Source: Setomelanomma holmii | Lineage: Eukaryota > Ascomycota > Dothideomycetes > Pleosporales > Phaeosphaeriaceae | Direction of reading: 5' to 3' | Length of the DNA: 64,000 bases | Assembly: GCA_010015745.1 (NCBI GenBank) | Contig: ML978220.1 | Coordinates: 128,969-192,968, forward strand | Part shown: one piece after another, positions 47,214 through 58,614 of the stretch | Layout of the letters: every line of letters starts with the position of its first letter | How positions within the stretch are numbered: position 1 is the first letter of the stretch | Translations under genes and position numbers: made by a program | Notes under the pieces: generated by a model | Told to the model about the DNA's origin: nothing | Databases searched by the model: none | What the model saw: the letters and a program-made list of their open reading frames with translations, nothing else

Positions 47214-48296
47214 GGCATCTACTCGATCGCGTCGAAACGCCAACGATCCTATCACGAGCTCATGAAAACTTTACTTCTGTCCAGGAGGCACTTGTAGCAC
47301 CACGGTGTACAAAGCCCTTTCACGAAAACCCATTACGACCAACCCAATAAAAAAAGAAACATCGGGAACGACGCCATGGAGCCACAGTCCAGCAAGGGAC
47401 CCCGGCATGTACACGACTTTCTCATTTCTTCACTTGTTCTTTCTTCGCACTGCCACAGTATGTGAGCCCGGCTTGGGCCGCTCAGCACATGCAGGCGATT
47501 TCTCCATGGGCGTTTCCAAGAGGCAGTACTCTCACGAGTCCCAAAAACTTCAAGGTTTATTTCTTGTTTACATCTCCTGCATATTCATACCAGAGGACTG
47601 GTATGGTCTATAACGAATTCAGCACGGCGTTTCAGGATTATGGCAGCATGGATACGGCGCAAGAATGGGTTGGGGTGGGAATTTGCCTTGCATACACACG
47701 AAACACATCGCGCACATACTCGGCGGGGCCTCGACACCTGATCTGTAAATGTAATAATGTCACATCATCAATGAAGATCGAACAACACCATTGATTCACC
47801 TGTCTCATTAATCCGCCCCGTGTCTCATTGGGGGCGTTCACATGTATGGCAGATTACCCGGGAAACGAAATCAAGGCGCGACGACCGTCCATTGTTGATG
47901 TCTCCATGACTCTTACACTTTGACTGCGCTTCACCCATCGCTGTAGATCATTGACCCGAGAACGAACCTTAATCGCCGCAATCATGAGCGCAAGTCCTTC
48001 CGGACCCTGACGATGCACGCAACTTTTGCTTCTGATCACACAGTCAACACACTCGCCCAGGTCACACCGCCGCCACTGCATACAAATACAGCAGGGTATG
48101 TTGCGACCCCGCCACGCGACGCCACAGCAAGCACGATTGCTCAATTCCGCATCCACCCCAATGGACATGTCAGGCCTTACTTGCATTTGCGAGCACAAGA
48201 AATGCATTGTTGTCGCACATTGTCACATTCGAGCATGGCGCGGTCCGAGCTAACAGCAAAGCAGCAGAGAGCAGCGCAAAGAGATCTACGCCCGGC
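47214..48296. other. Intergenic, no gene seen
   Basis: About 1.1 kb between two plus-strand genes. An open frame continues upstream of 48297 without an ATG and is not counted. Confidence 0.5.
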
Positions 48297-49483
48297 ATGA
48301 CCAACCTCGACCCCGGCACGCAGCAATGCGAAACACACGATAATGGCAGCCGATCACATGCCCCGGCCCCGGTCTCGTCACGAGTGACTTCATCATCAGC
48401 GCGCACAGGCACGCCTCAGCACGCCTCTTCGACTAAGGCTGCACCAGCAGCACGCACCTTTTTCGACCCTTGGAACAGTTCCTCTACAGGCCACCAGCGC
48501 GCAGAAAATCGCCTGTCTGGATCGACGTCATGGCGAGCTTCACGCAACCTGAAGCTCAGCGAGCAATACAAGGGAGGTCTACGTGGTGGTAGCAAACGAG
48601 TCGCAGATACTGTCGGCGCGGGCAGTGAGAACTTCGGCAAAGACGGAAGGAAAGAGAACGGCGGCTGGGATAGGGGCGCCTCGGGGCTTCGGACTGGCGG
48701 GCAAAAGAGCCTTGCTGAGCTTTGGGGCGCAAGCAAGGCTGGGAAGAAGTCACCGCAAGAGAAGGACTCTGAGCTGATTAGCCCTACTCCAGAGAGTGAT
48801 GTGGCGTCGCAACATACACATGGACATACGGAACCCGGTGAAGGTATGTCAAGTCTCATGCATGATGGCATACATCCCCAAATGCTGCTGGGCTTCTGTA
48901 CCTGCTTTACTTGCACACCACTTCAATCAATTATCACGAACAGCTTCGAGCTGAGAATCCTTCTGACACGAGACAGATACCGACTCAGTGAATGACGACC
49001 TACACGATGGCTCGTCGAGACCACCCACCAAACAGATATTTACTGGGCTATGCTTCTACATCAACGACTCCACGGCTCCTCTGATATCGGATCATAGGCT
49101 CAAGCATTTGCTGGCAGAGCACGGCGCCAGACATTCCATTGCTCTTGGTCGCCGCTCCGTCACGCATGTCCTGCTTGGGACAACCAACATGCATGGTGGC
49201 GCGGGAGGTGGACTTGCGGCGACCAAGATTCAAAAGGAGATTGCAAGAACAGGCGGAAAGGCAGTCAAGTTCATCACGGCTGAATGGTGAGCACATTTCT
49301 CAATCTGATCGACAGACTACGGACGTTGCTGACTACTTCAGGGTCCTCGAGTCAATCAAAGCAGAGCGCCGCCTCCCAGAGTCACGCTTCTCTCCCCTCA
49401 AACTAGCACCCAAGAGTCAAAGCAGTGTTTTCAGCGCGCTACACGCCAGCGGCAATGGCGCGAAGACGCGTGATCAATGGTGA
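48297..49483 (+). CDS. BRCT-domain protein, 332 residues
   Basis: Three exons (48297-48843, 48977-49286, 49342-49483) keep one frame to TGA at 49481. The N-terminal 185 residues are disordered, Ser/Gly/Lys-rich, with a FFDPWNSSSTG patch. The C-terminal part is one BRCT domain: IFTGLCFYINDSTAPLISDHRL, AEHGARHSIALGRRSVTHVLLG, GGLAATKIQKEIARTGGKAV, and the hallmark Trp in ITAEWVLESIKAERRLPE. BRCT domains bind phosphopeptides in DNA damage signalling; a nuclear repair role is inference. The start is the only in-frame ATG before the domain. Confidence 0.82.
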
Positions 49484-50368
49484 AGCAATGTTGCCGAAGC
49501 ACTACCGATTCGGCACCTTCCGCGATAATTGACGCATGTGCACTCCATTGCAGCCTTAAGCCAGAACTGTCGAATATACCCCGGCAAAGTATATATGTCG
49601 CGATTATTTGAGCACTCGCATCGTGCTTTCCGCCTGATGGCGCCACTGCCGGCGGAAAGTTTGCGAATAGAGTTTGCGAGGATGTCGGGGAAGTCGCAGG
49701 GCCACGAACCTAAGCATCTTGTTATGTCGATCAACAGGCCCAAGATCCAAATCAGATCAATTAGGTAACACTTCGTGCCGAGGTCTATGATAGGTGTCGA
49801 ATAAAGGACTAGGGTCGTCTGCGACATGTGTTGCGAACGTAAATCCCTCATTACTTTGTCCCTGGACGGAACCATCGCATGCTCAAACTAGATGTCTTAG
49901 GACGAGCCTGAGGCAGGCATGCATAAGATCTTTTATTGGTAGAATCTTACGCCAAACTCAACATGTCACAAGAGCATTGTCCAATAACTGCCTCGATCCC
50001 AGCACTGACAACTCCAGCCTAAGATGAGCATATTTGAACTGTTGTGTAGTACCAGAACTTGATCTATTGACCCTTCTGCCACCTTGGAGACCGTACAGAG
50101 CCATCCTCGCAAGGCTCGCGCTAGACGTTCACACATGTCCAAAGAATGAATTATTGGGGTTCTGCCTAGTCTGCCTAGTATCACGTGGGCTATGACATCG
50201 TTCAGCCTTAGCGAATGCTTGCTTTCCAGGGTCATTGCGCCGCTAGCATCATAACAATTCTTGCCTCTTGAAGCGTTCAACTTGATGGCAACCCACGTGT
50301 GCAGCCTCTCTCGATTCAAATAGTTGACCAAGCTCACGCGCACACTGCCACTTTGAGCACTGTCCGCC
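49484..50368. other. Intergenic, no gene seen
   Basis: Promoter side of VID27. No supported feature. Confidence 0.5.
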
Positions 50369-52891
50369 ATGTTCATGCTCCGCAACCGTATGTTTGCTTG
50401 CTTGCCCATCCCCCGCTATCCTATGCGCCGACACTAACATCGAACTGGTAGTGAGCAAATTCGTCTTCGGCGATAGCTCCAAAGAAACCATCATCGAGAT
50501 CTCCCAGGGCCAGCTTTACCTCGTTCGACCCCGCTCGGTCAAGGGCTACTCCGAGCTCATCTTCAAGGACGCCGCTGCCACCATACGTCGAACAGGACAG
50601 GAGTTCCAGTACCAGCTTGTCGTTCAGCGCGCATACGAGGAGGGCGAGGAGGATCTGCTAGCAGAAGAAGGAGGCGAAGACGCAGCACTCGACGCGCTCG
50701 CCGCTGACAAGGACGAGAAGACGTTTCTGCTAGACGAGGGTCTCCAATTCCGCACCGACGTCCGCTCGACTGGTGAGAAGATCTTCGCCTGGCGCGACCT
50801 CAGCGGCGACGTCGACGACCTTTGGGAGTTTGTCTGCGACCCATCAGTGAAACCCGAGACTGCTGCGCTATTTGAGCGGGTTGCGCTGCAGTGTGTATAC
50901 GAGAGGAAGTTCCGGAGGAGCCACGAGCACGCGACCGAGGAGGATCTCGAAGCCCTCTCGTACTACGAAGAACCCATTCCAGACGCAAGCCCCATCGCCA
51001 GCCCGACCAGCAAAGCCATCCTTCCCGCCGCACCGCCGCCAACGGAAGAGCTGTTCCCGAATACTACAAGGGAGGCCATGTCGAGGAAGGCAGCAGGGAA
51101 GGGCAAAGTGCCTCAGGTGACAGAAGATCCGACGGCCGCGCCGGCCTCTGTCTCGAAGCCGGAAACCCTGGGGACATTAGCGGAAGGAGATGCAGAGCTT
51201 CATCTGTTCGACTTTCCCTCGGGTACCTTCATTCGACAGGATCCCGAGGTGCACGTCACAGTGACCGAGATCGGAAACTGGGAATACTGGCTCCACATTG
51301 TTGGCGATGAGCGCGAGTGGCTTGGTCAGCCCGTGGTGGAGGACATCAACCCGGTCTTCAATTACGAGTACAAGTCCTTCATCTTCAACCACTATCTCGA
51401 CGATGGCTCCGCGTACTCATGGCTCTTGAAATTCAATGAGCAAGAGGAGCTTGAGAACATCCAGAATGGAGTTATGCAGGCACTTTGGGAGCACTTGAAT
51501 CAGGTCAAATGGGGCAAGGCAAAGGACACGGATCGTGAATATGTTCTCGAGGCTTTCCAAGATCTGACCATGGAAGATGCCCCAGAAGAGGAACAGGAGG
51601 AAGAGGAAGAAGAGGAGTATGAGAGCGCGAACGATCAGCAGAGCGAGCACTACGATTCAGACGAAGACGAGGAGGATGTTGAGACAGGTCTGAAAGATGG
51701 TGCGGAGAACTCGCAGCTGGCGGTTGGCTACAAGCATGACAGATCTTTTGTCGTGCGTGGAAACAAGATTGGTGTTTTCAAACACACTGCAGACAACCAG
51801 CTGCAATTCTCGACTACTATTTCGAATGTCATGACACCAAAGGGCAAGGCCTTCAACCCCAACAAAGTCATGCTGCATCAACAGGATCAAGATATGATTC
51901 TGCAGAACCTGGACAACCCCAACGCTCTCTATCGGATGGATCTCGAAACCGGAAAAGTGGTTGACGAGTGGAAGGTCCATGATGATATCCCAGTCAAGGT
52001 GTTCGCCCCTGAAAGCGTATGTCCAACTTTTACCACCGTCCTTTGCGTATACTAACCTTCCCACAGAAATTCGCGCAGATGAGCGGAGAACAGACCTTCT
52101 TGGGTCTATCAGGCAATGCGCTCTATCGTGTAGACCCTCGTCTTTCCGGCAACAAGCTCGTCGACGACCAGCTCAAGCAATATGTCACAAAGAATGCTTT
52201 CTCGGCTGCTGCAACTACAGAAAAGGGTCACATCGCCGTAGCGTCAGAGAAGGGTGATATTCGGTTGTTCGACCGCCTCGGCATCAACGCCAAGACACTT
52301 ATTCCTGCCCTCGGTGACCCTATCATCGGTATGGACGTCTCCGCAGACGGTCGATGGGTCCTCGCCACGACGCGAACGTACCTCCTGCTCATCGACGCCC
52401 TCCAGAAGGGCGGCAAGAACGACGGCAAACTCGGTTTCGAAAAGGCCTTTGCTAAGGACGACAAGCCACAACCTCGTCGTCTTGCCCTCACACCCGCCCA
52501 CGTCGCACAATTCCAGCACGAAACCAAGGCCCCTATCTCCTTCACCACTGCGCGCTTCAACACGGGTCTCGACGACAAAGAAACCACCATCATCACAGCC
52601 ACAGGTCCCTTCATCATTACCTGGAGCCTTAAGAAGGTCCTGGCGAACAGGCGGGATCCGTACAACATCAAGCGCTACGCCGAGGAGGTCAAGGCCGACA
52701 ACTTCAAGTTCGGCTCGGACAAGAACCTCATCGTCGCGTTGCCGAATGAGGTCGATATGGTCGCGAGGCGCGCGCTGTCGAAGCCGACGCGTGAGAGTAT
52801 CGCGACGCCTTCGAGAGTTGGAGCAAATAGGCGGAGTGGTGTGCGTGGAAGCTATCTCGGTAGGAACGAGGTTGTGAACAGCCCTTACTAG
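50369..52891 (+). CDS. VID27: Vid27 family protein
   Basis: Cytosolic protein linked in yeast to vacuolar import and degradation of gluconeogenic enzymes. A 19-nt first exon (50369-50387, MFMLRN) is spliced across 50388-50451 to the main exon, giving MFMLRNLSKFVFGDSSKETI, the family N-terminus. A second intron with a TACTAAC branch lies at 52017-52066. Total 2409 nt, 802 residues. The protein has a PH-like N-terminal part (GQLYLVRPRSVKGYSELIF), a strongly acidic run near 51580-51690, and a C-terminal WD40-like propeller (GLSGNALYRVDPRL, IGMDVSADGRWVLATTRTYLLLID). An open frame begins at a non-ATG codon inside intron 1, so the 50369 start is decided by splicing and family match. Confidence 0.93.
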
Positions 52892-53567
52892 GTTCATTCA
52901 CGAGCGGAGGTGTGTGTGTGTGTTCACGGGGAATGGAGGTTGCCCTTCGAATGACGGGCGGGTGCACTGGCGTTGAGGGCTTGGAATTTGCACTTCAGCT
53001 ACGCAGTATGGGTACGGATACCTAATTCTTGATTCCCCTAGATCGAATGAGATGAATGAATAACGAATGTTCTTTGACTGGATCTGGCTTTTGAATGAAC
53101 AAAAACATTGACACCTGTAATGGTCGCTCAACATTGCTTCAAGTACTCCACTTGGTATAAAGCTCGACGCCAATCCCAATGAGAAAGCGCCTGACACCGA
53201 TCGAAATCCTATCGTAGCACGTCTCATCTGCCCATAACAATGTCACTAAGCGCCTGCTATGCCAACTAGCTCGCCCTCGCCCAGGTCTCCGCTCTCTTCA
53301 CCGTCCAGAACCCTTCGAGTGCCCGATAGCTGTGAAGTGATATATGTCCACACTCGTGCGCTCCATCACTACAAAGTCATATGAAGCCATTCAGGCTGTA
53401 GTTCCTTGCCTTCTTCAATCTCCTGAGGACGCGTTAGGTTGTAAAATTCCTTCTGATCAAGGTCAACCTCCTCCTCCTCCGCCGAAGCTGTAGTCGCAAT
53501 CACCCTCCGCGTAGAGTGGGACCAGGATGTTGTTATTATAGTCTTCATGTCCGTCGGAACACTTTCC
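52892..53567. other. Convergent 3' region, no gene seen
   Basis: VID27 and the Zn2Cys6 gene converge here. A short GT microsatellite lies at about 52911-52923. Nothing else is supported. Confidence 0.5.
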
Positions 53568-55984
53568 TCAAGGCGTCTTCTGCGCGCCCCACACGATGGA
53601 CTCCATCAGTGCGTATGGAGAAGAGTCCAGGTCCAAACCAAGCAGTGGTGATTGCGAGAACATGTTTCCATCGCCATTGATAAGAGCGTTGTTGATGTCA
53701 TCTGCCGTGAAGACGTGCATCGTGGGCGATGCCTGAGAGCCTGCCTCGCTCGTCTTGCGGTGGTGTGTTGATGTGATCTTGAGCAAGCGCTCGAGAGCTG
53801 AGACAGAGCGAGTTATTGGCGTCGCCATCTCAGCTGGGTCGACGTCCTTTGTGACATCTGATAACACTTGTATGACGTTCTGTAGCAGTCCACGAGCACG
53901 TTCGTTACGGTTATGTTCGCCGAGAATACCGAGGAGTAGTGCTGAGCTGAGGGATCGGTGGACAGCTGACCAGGAGCGAGTCGCGAACGGCGTCATGTTT
54001 TGCAGACCGAGGAAGGCCTCGACCGTGTTCGTAAGGCTGTCGATGCAGGTCTTTCGTAAGGTTTTTGAAAGGTCCAAACCAGCGGTGGCGGGGCTGATCG
54101 CGGGTCGACAGAGCTCAGATGTGATGTATGAGATGTGCAGGTATAGCGCCCAATGTTCCAGTTGATCGCGCATTGATCGACATCTCCTTGAGTCTTTCAG
54201 ATAGTCTGCTGCGTCTATCATGATCTCTTGAAGCTCGTTGCGGTGTTCCGTGATCCTGATCAGGGCATCATGCGAATTCTGCGGCCGTTGACGCTCACGG
54301 ACAATATCGAGACCCACTTTGCATAGGCGATACATGCTCTCGACGTATGTCCTCGTACCAGGTGCTGTATGTTGACTGAGCGGTACTGTATGATCGATCG
54401 TGGTAGTCGATGATGCGCGGTCGTAGGAGACAGACAACAACGAGTCTTGCCATAGCAATGCCCACCAGACTTTACTCCGGGTGATCTTTTGCTGGACTGG
54501 TGTGGAAGGCGGACACATGCGATGCAGGCCAAGCGTCTGTGACAGGCGAACTGTCAAACCCATCAGACTCCATGCTACGCCAGCATTCATATTGTTCGAG
54601 ATGACGTTTCCGAGGATGAGTAGAGTCTGAATGTTCTCGAGCGTCGCGTGGGAAAGGAAGTTCGTGAATCGCAGACATTCGAAACTGCAGCAGACGTACA
54701 CCTGTGAAGTCAGCTCTCTCTCCCGCCTCGACAGGGTCGAACATTGACACCCGGACGCAAGTATGGCGAAGACCAGTCCTATCCAGTGCAGGTCCTTGCC
54801 ATATATCTGTTGGTCGGTGATGCCGTCGGTCCCTTGCGAGCTCGCGCGATTGATGAGGAATAGTAGGAGGTCCGATTCGATGCCCTCGACGTCAGACACG
54901 GCAGGATAAACAACGTGCGCAGTCTCGCGATAGCACCGGAAGAAGCTCAGGCATTCTGAGTCGCTGGGCAGCGCGTTCGCAAGCTCGTGGGCGCGGGCTA
55001 TGGACCCGTGTGGCAGGCCCCATAGATCCACGAACGGGTATGTCGCACTCTCGTTGTCCAGTCCGAAGATTGGCAGCATGCTCTTCTTGCCTAGAAGGTC
55101 TTGCACACCTGGCGCCCATTCTGTGTTCCCTCGTCCCAAAGCCATGACCAATGCTGGCACAGAGCTGGGTCCAATGTGTATTGTCTGGCCCGTAATGTCA
55201 TTGCGCGTGTGTATTCCCTGCGTACGTACGTGGCTCTGCTCGCCGTCGATTGGTGCCGGCGCGGCCAAGGGTGTGTTTCCGGACGTCGAAGGAGAGAAGC
55301 CATTGATAGGCGGCGGAACTTCAGAGACACTGCTGATCGAGTTCTTCAGCTCTCCAAGCGACTTTTCTGCTTGCTGCAGTTTCGCGCAGATGCGTTCCCA
55401 GTCCTGCCATTGTCAGCGTTCAACAGATGCCCCCCACTCCACAAGCATGCGCACCTCTCGAGGCAGAGTGACGGTCCCGCCGTGTATGTGCACCATGCCA
55501 TTGGAGAAGTCATGGCCGTTCTGCCCAAGCCCCATGCTTATCCGCTTTGCAGGCGGATGCGCTTCGCTCGGCGGGTGGTAGGTACATAGCTCTGGATGTT
55601 CGCGAACAACGCACGTCTTGCACGGCACCGATTGATCGCACTTGACTTTTCGTTGTCGACACGGGTAGCAGGCCTATGTGTATAGTCAGTCCAAATTCGC
55701 GGGTTTGCAGCTGGTCGCAAGCTAGGTGCTTAATGCGCCGGGCTGTGTGGCCCCATGCGGTAAACATAAGACACTTTTCTCGAATGTTTCCCACCTCTTA
55801 CAATTTCAGAGGCGCTTATTGAGCACATTCGTCTTCCCAGTCACGTACCCAGACTTACCTTGTATTCCCTCGCTTTCCGCTTCCTGCGTAAGATCTCGTC
55901 GACATCAGCGCGCGGGGGGGTGTCTTGCATGAAGCCACCAGACGCATGCGACTGCTGCTGCGACTTGAGATCGTGATCATCCAT
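53568..55984 (-). CDS. Zn2Cys6 transcription factor with fungal_trans domain
   Basis: Nuclear regulator. Three exons (55984-55859, 55673-55455, 55403-53568) give 726 residues. The DNA-binding cluster ACYPCRQRKVKCDQSVPCKT then C-x8-C follows the classic C-x2-C-x6-C-x5-C-x2-C-x8-C spacing at about 55585-55670, right after intron 1. Intron 2 (GTGCGC...GGCAG, CTGAC branch) removes an apparent in-frame TGA and joins TLPRE to DWERICAKLQQ, the start of a coiled-coil linker. The long last exon holds the fungal-specific transcription factor domain (AFILASGCQ-type helices, TVRLSQTLGLHRMCPPS, KVWWALLWQDSLLS). Same strand as the MFS gene 0.9 kb upstream, so a regulator-target link is possible but unproven. 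Confidence 0.9.
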
Positions 55985-56849
55985 CGTCGGAAGTTTCGGT
56001 GGGGATTCGGAGTTGTCGTTTAGAAGCACTGAACTGACGCGCTTGTTAGAGTAGGGCCTTTGGTTGTATGCCCCACTTTCGGGTGCTATGGCGCTGGCTG
56101 TTGACCCCGGTTGGCTAACCCGTTAGTCACGGGGCTAGTGGAGGCTTGGCTCGAACTGCTGCGGGATTTTGTTCCTCACACAGACCCAAACGTATGCGAT
56201 GATCGTTCAGCGTTTTCTTGAGAGACCTGCTTCTTATCAATGATCGTGGAAGAACGGTCAGAGTTTTCACGCATTCTACGGCATCATGAGTCTTCTTCAA
56301 ATCACATCCGATAGACTACACTATCTTCGAGGAGCCTGTATAGCTCAGGATATTACACGGATTTTGCTGGCTACGGACAAAGTTGTCTGAGTTCATAGAG
56401 GGCCATGCAACCGCGGGGTCTTGGCAGGAGTCTCTTCTTGCGCAGGCACAAACTATGACGAGGCTCTGGTCGGCCTTTTCAAAATCAGGCACTGATTCGT
56501 ATTGTAATACGACAGCCTTGACATCTTCACACATTCAACCAACAATCAGTAATCGCAAGTCAGTATTAACCTTCGTTTCAGCTGCTATATACAGTATGCA
56601 CACCCCAATCAGATTATCCTTATTCCCCACGATGGCGCCACTCAATCCCGTCCTTTGTTGATCCTTCCGAATGATCCGAATGCCAACAACGCCATGCAAT
56701 GCAATGCAACCGCGAAAAGACCACGATAACCGCCACAAAACTCCGCTTTGTACAAATCTTAGACTACGAGGCTACCATTGAGGCAGGATCGTCCTTCCTA
56801 GCTAATTGTGTTGTTGGGACCATGCGATGATGAGCCTTGCGAAGCATTT
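55985..56849. other. Intergenic, no gene seen
   Basis: Promoter of the Zn2Cys6 gene and 3' flank of the transporter gene. No supported feature. Confidence 0.5.
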
Positions 56850-58614
56850 CTAAGCACCTTGCTTCTCGCCTGGCTGGTTCTCCTCGTCTTCAGAGTAAGC
56901 GTAGTGCGAATGAGCACGAATTCTTGAGCCGAAGAAGTAGAAGACAAAGGGAATACCGCAGCAAGCGAGACCAATGAAGGCCAAGAGGGAGCTAGCCCAC
57001 TGATCGCCCAGTCTGTCGTACATCTGCACGGTGAAAAGAACACTAGCAGCGCCCCAGAAGGATCGAAGGAATGTTTTCGCGGCAAGTGCGGATGCGGCCT
57101 GATGCTGGTATGAGTCGACGAGGTAGTTATTCGCCGAGTTGTAGAGGAAGATGAAGCCGAAGCCGACGGAAAAGCCGCCCATTGCAGGACCCATCCAGTG
57201 GACTTTCTTGTAGCTAGTCCACCCGAAGATGAATAAGCCAACGGGGATGAACCAGCATGATAGCATCATGGGAATGAGACGAGCCTCGGCAGGAGGGTGA
57301 CCGTTGTGCTTTGCAACGAGCGTCAGATAGTGCTTGTTAACGAGAGGTGCGCACGCAGCAGAAAGAAGCACGCCGATGATCAGAGGGATGAACATCAAGC
57401 CAGTGGTTCCAGTAGAGTAACCCTAATAGTAATGTTAACGAGTTGCAACTAAAGGAATTTGAGGCGGTACATACCTTGCCCTTCTGGTAGACAATGGGGT
57501 AGGCGACGAAAAACATGTACAGCAGACCGTACAGGACGGACATGTACAGCGAGATAAAGAAGACGATTAGCTCCTGGAATAGTAGCTGGAAGGGACGAAG
57601 CAAGAAGAGCGACAGCCGTTGGGAGAATGGCCTCGTGTCGAGGTCTTGCTCCGTCACAAATTTCGCATCCCCAGTCTCTTTGCGAAGTTTCTCTGCGCGC
57701 ACTGCGAGCAGACGAGGAGCGTAAGTTTCGGGCACAGTGAACGTGATCATAATCCAGACGCAACCACTAAGGATAAGTTGGATCCAGTACAGCCACCTCC
57801 AGCCGCCTGCTTCGGACAAGAATCCTCCTACCAGAGGACCGACGCCGGGACCGATGAACGGTGCAGCGGAGAAAGCGGCCATGGGAACGCCACGCTCTTC
57901 GTTCTTCCAGAGATCGACCAAGGTGCCACCAACGAGAGACATTGGCGCCGAGAAGGCGACACCGGCGATGAAGCGGGTCGCGAGTAGGGTACCGATGTTG
58001 TGAGCAACAGCACCTGGGATCGTGAAGATGACAGCGAGCGCTAGCGTGACGGCGTAGATGGGGCGGCGGCCGAAGATCTCTGATAGAGGAGCAAATGCCA
58101 TAGGACCCACACCGAAGCCGATAACGAAGAGAGTAATGGTGAGAAGAGATACTTCCTCGCTGACATGGAACTCAGCTGAGACACCCTCTAAATCAGCAGT
58201 GACGACTGCGGAGTTGAAAGCGACGACGAAGCAAGTTATGGCGACGACCATTGTACACCACCACTTGTAAGCTTTCGACCAATTTTTCGGATTTTCGGGG
58301 TCGTCGATCTTGAAGGTGACTAATTCGTAGCGTTCGATATGACCAGTTGCGCTGGAGCGGACCTCTCGGAGCATCTGACCGTCGATGGTCTCCTGAGTGT
58401 ACTCGTCGAGGTTGGCATCGTTGCTGAGAGTGCGGAGTGGAAGGTTGATCACTTCTTCCATAGTAGGTACGCGATGTATTGGCTGTGGCTTCTCAGCCTC
58501 CATGTGATCGATGTCTGAGGCACTGTCGTTTAGTAGTGCGTGTACTGGGTGTGACGGGTGGCTATCAGCAAAGTCCCTTGACAGGGCATGCTGCCTTTGT
58601 GCTTGTTCTGCCAT
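56850..58614 (-). CDS. MFS transporter, DHA1 drug:H+ antiporter type
   Basis: Plasma-membrane proton antiporter. Two exons (58614-57475, 57422-56850) give 570 residues. A hydrophilic N-terminus of about 125 residues leads to DPENPKNWSKAYKWW, the usual entry motif of fungal DHA1 proteins. Twelve membrane segments follow, with APLSEIFGRRPIY (the MFS loop 2-3 motif) and GPGVGPLVGGFLSEAGGWRWLYWI (the antiporter motif C region). The C-terminal tail is acidic/polar (YSEDEENQPGEKQ). Closest by pattern to polyamine/multidrug exporters such as Flu1/Tpo1 groups; the substrate is open. Confidence 0.92.

Noticed and set aside
55401..55460. In-frame TGA after the zinc cluster of the Zn2Cys6 regulator
   Set aside because: A 51-nt intron (55404-55454) with CTGAC branch and GGCAG acceptor removes it and the exons stay in frame, so the gene is intact.
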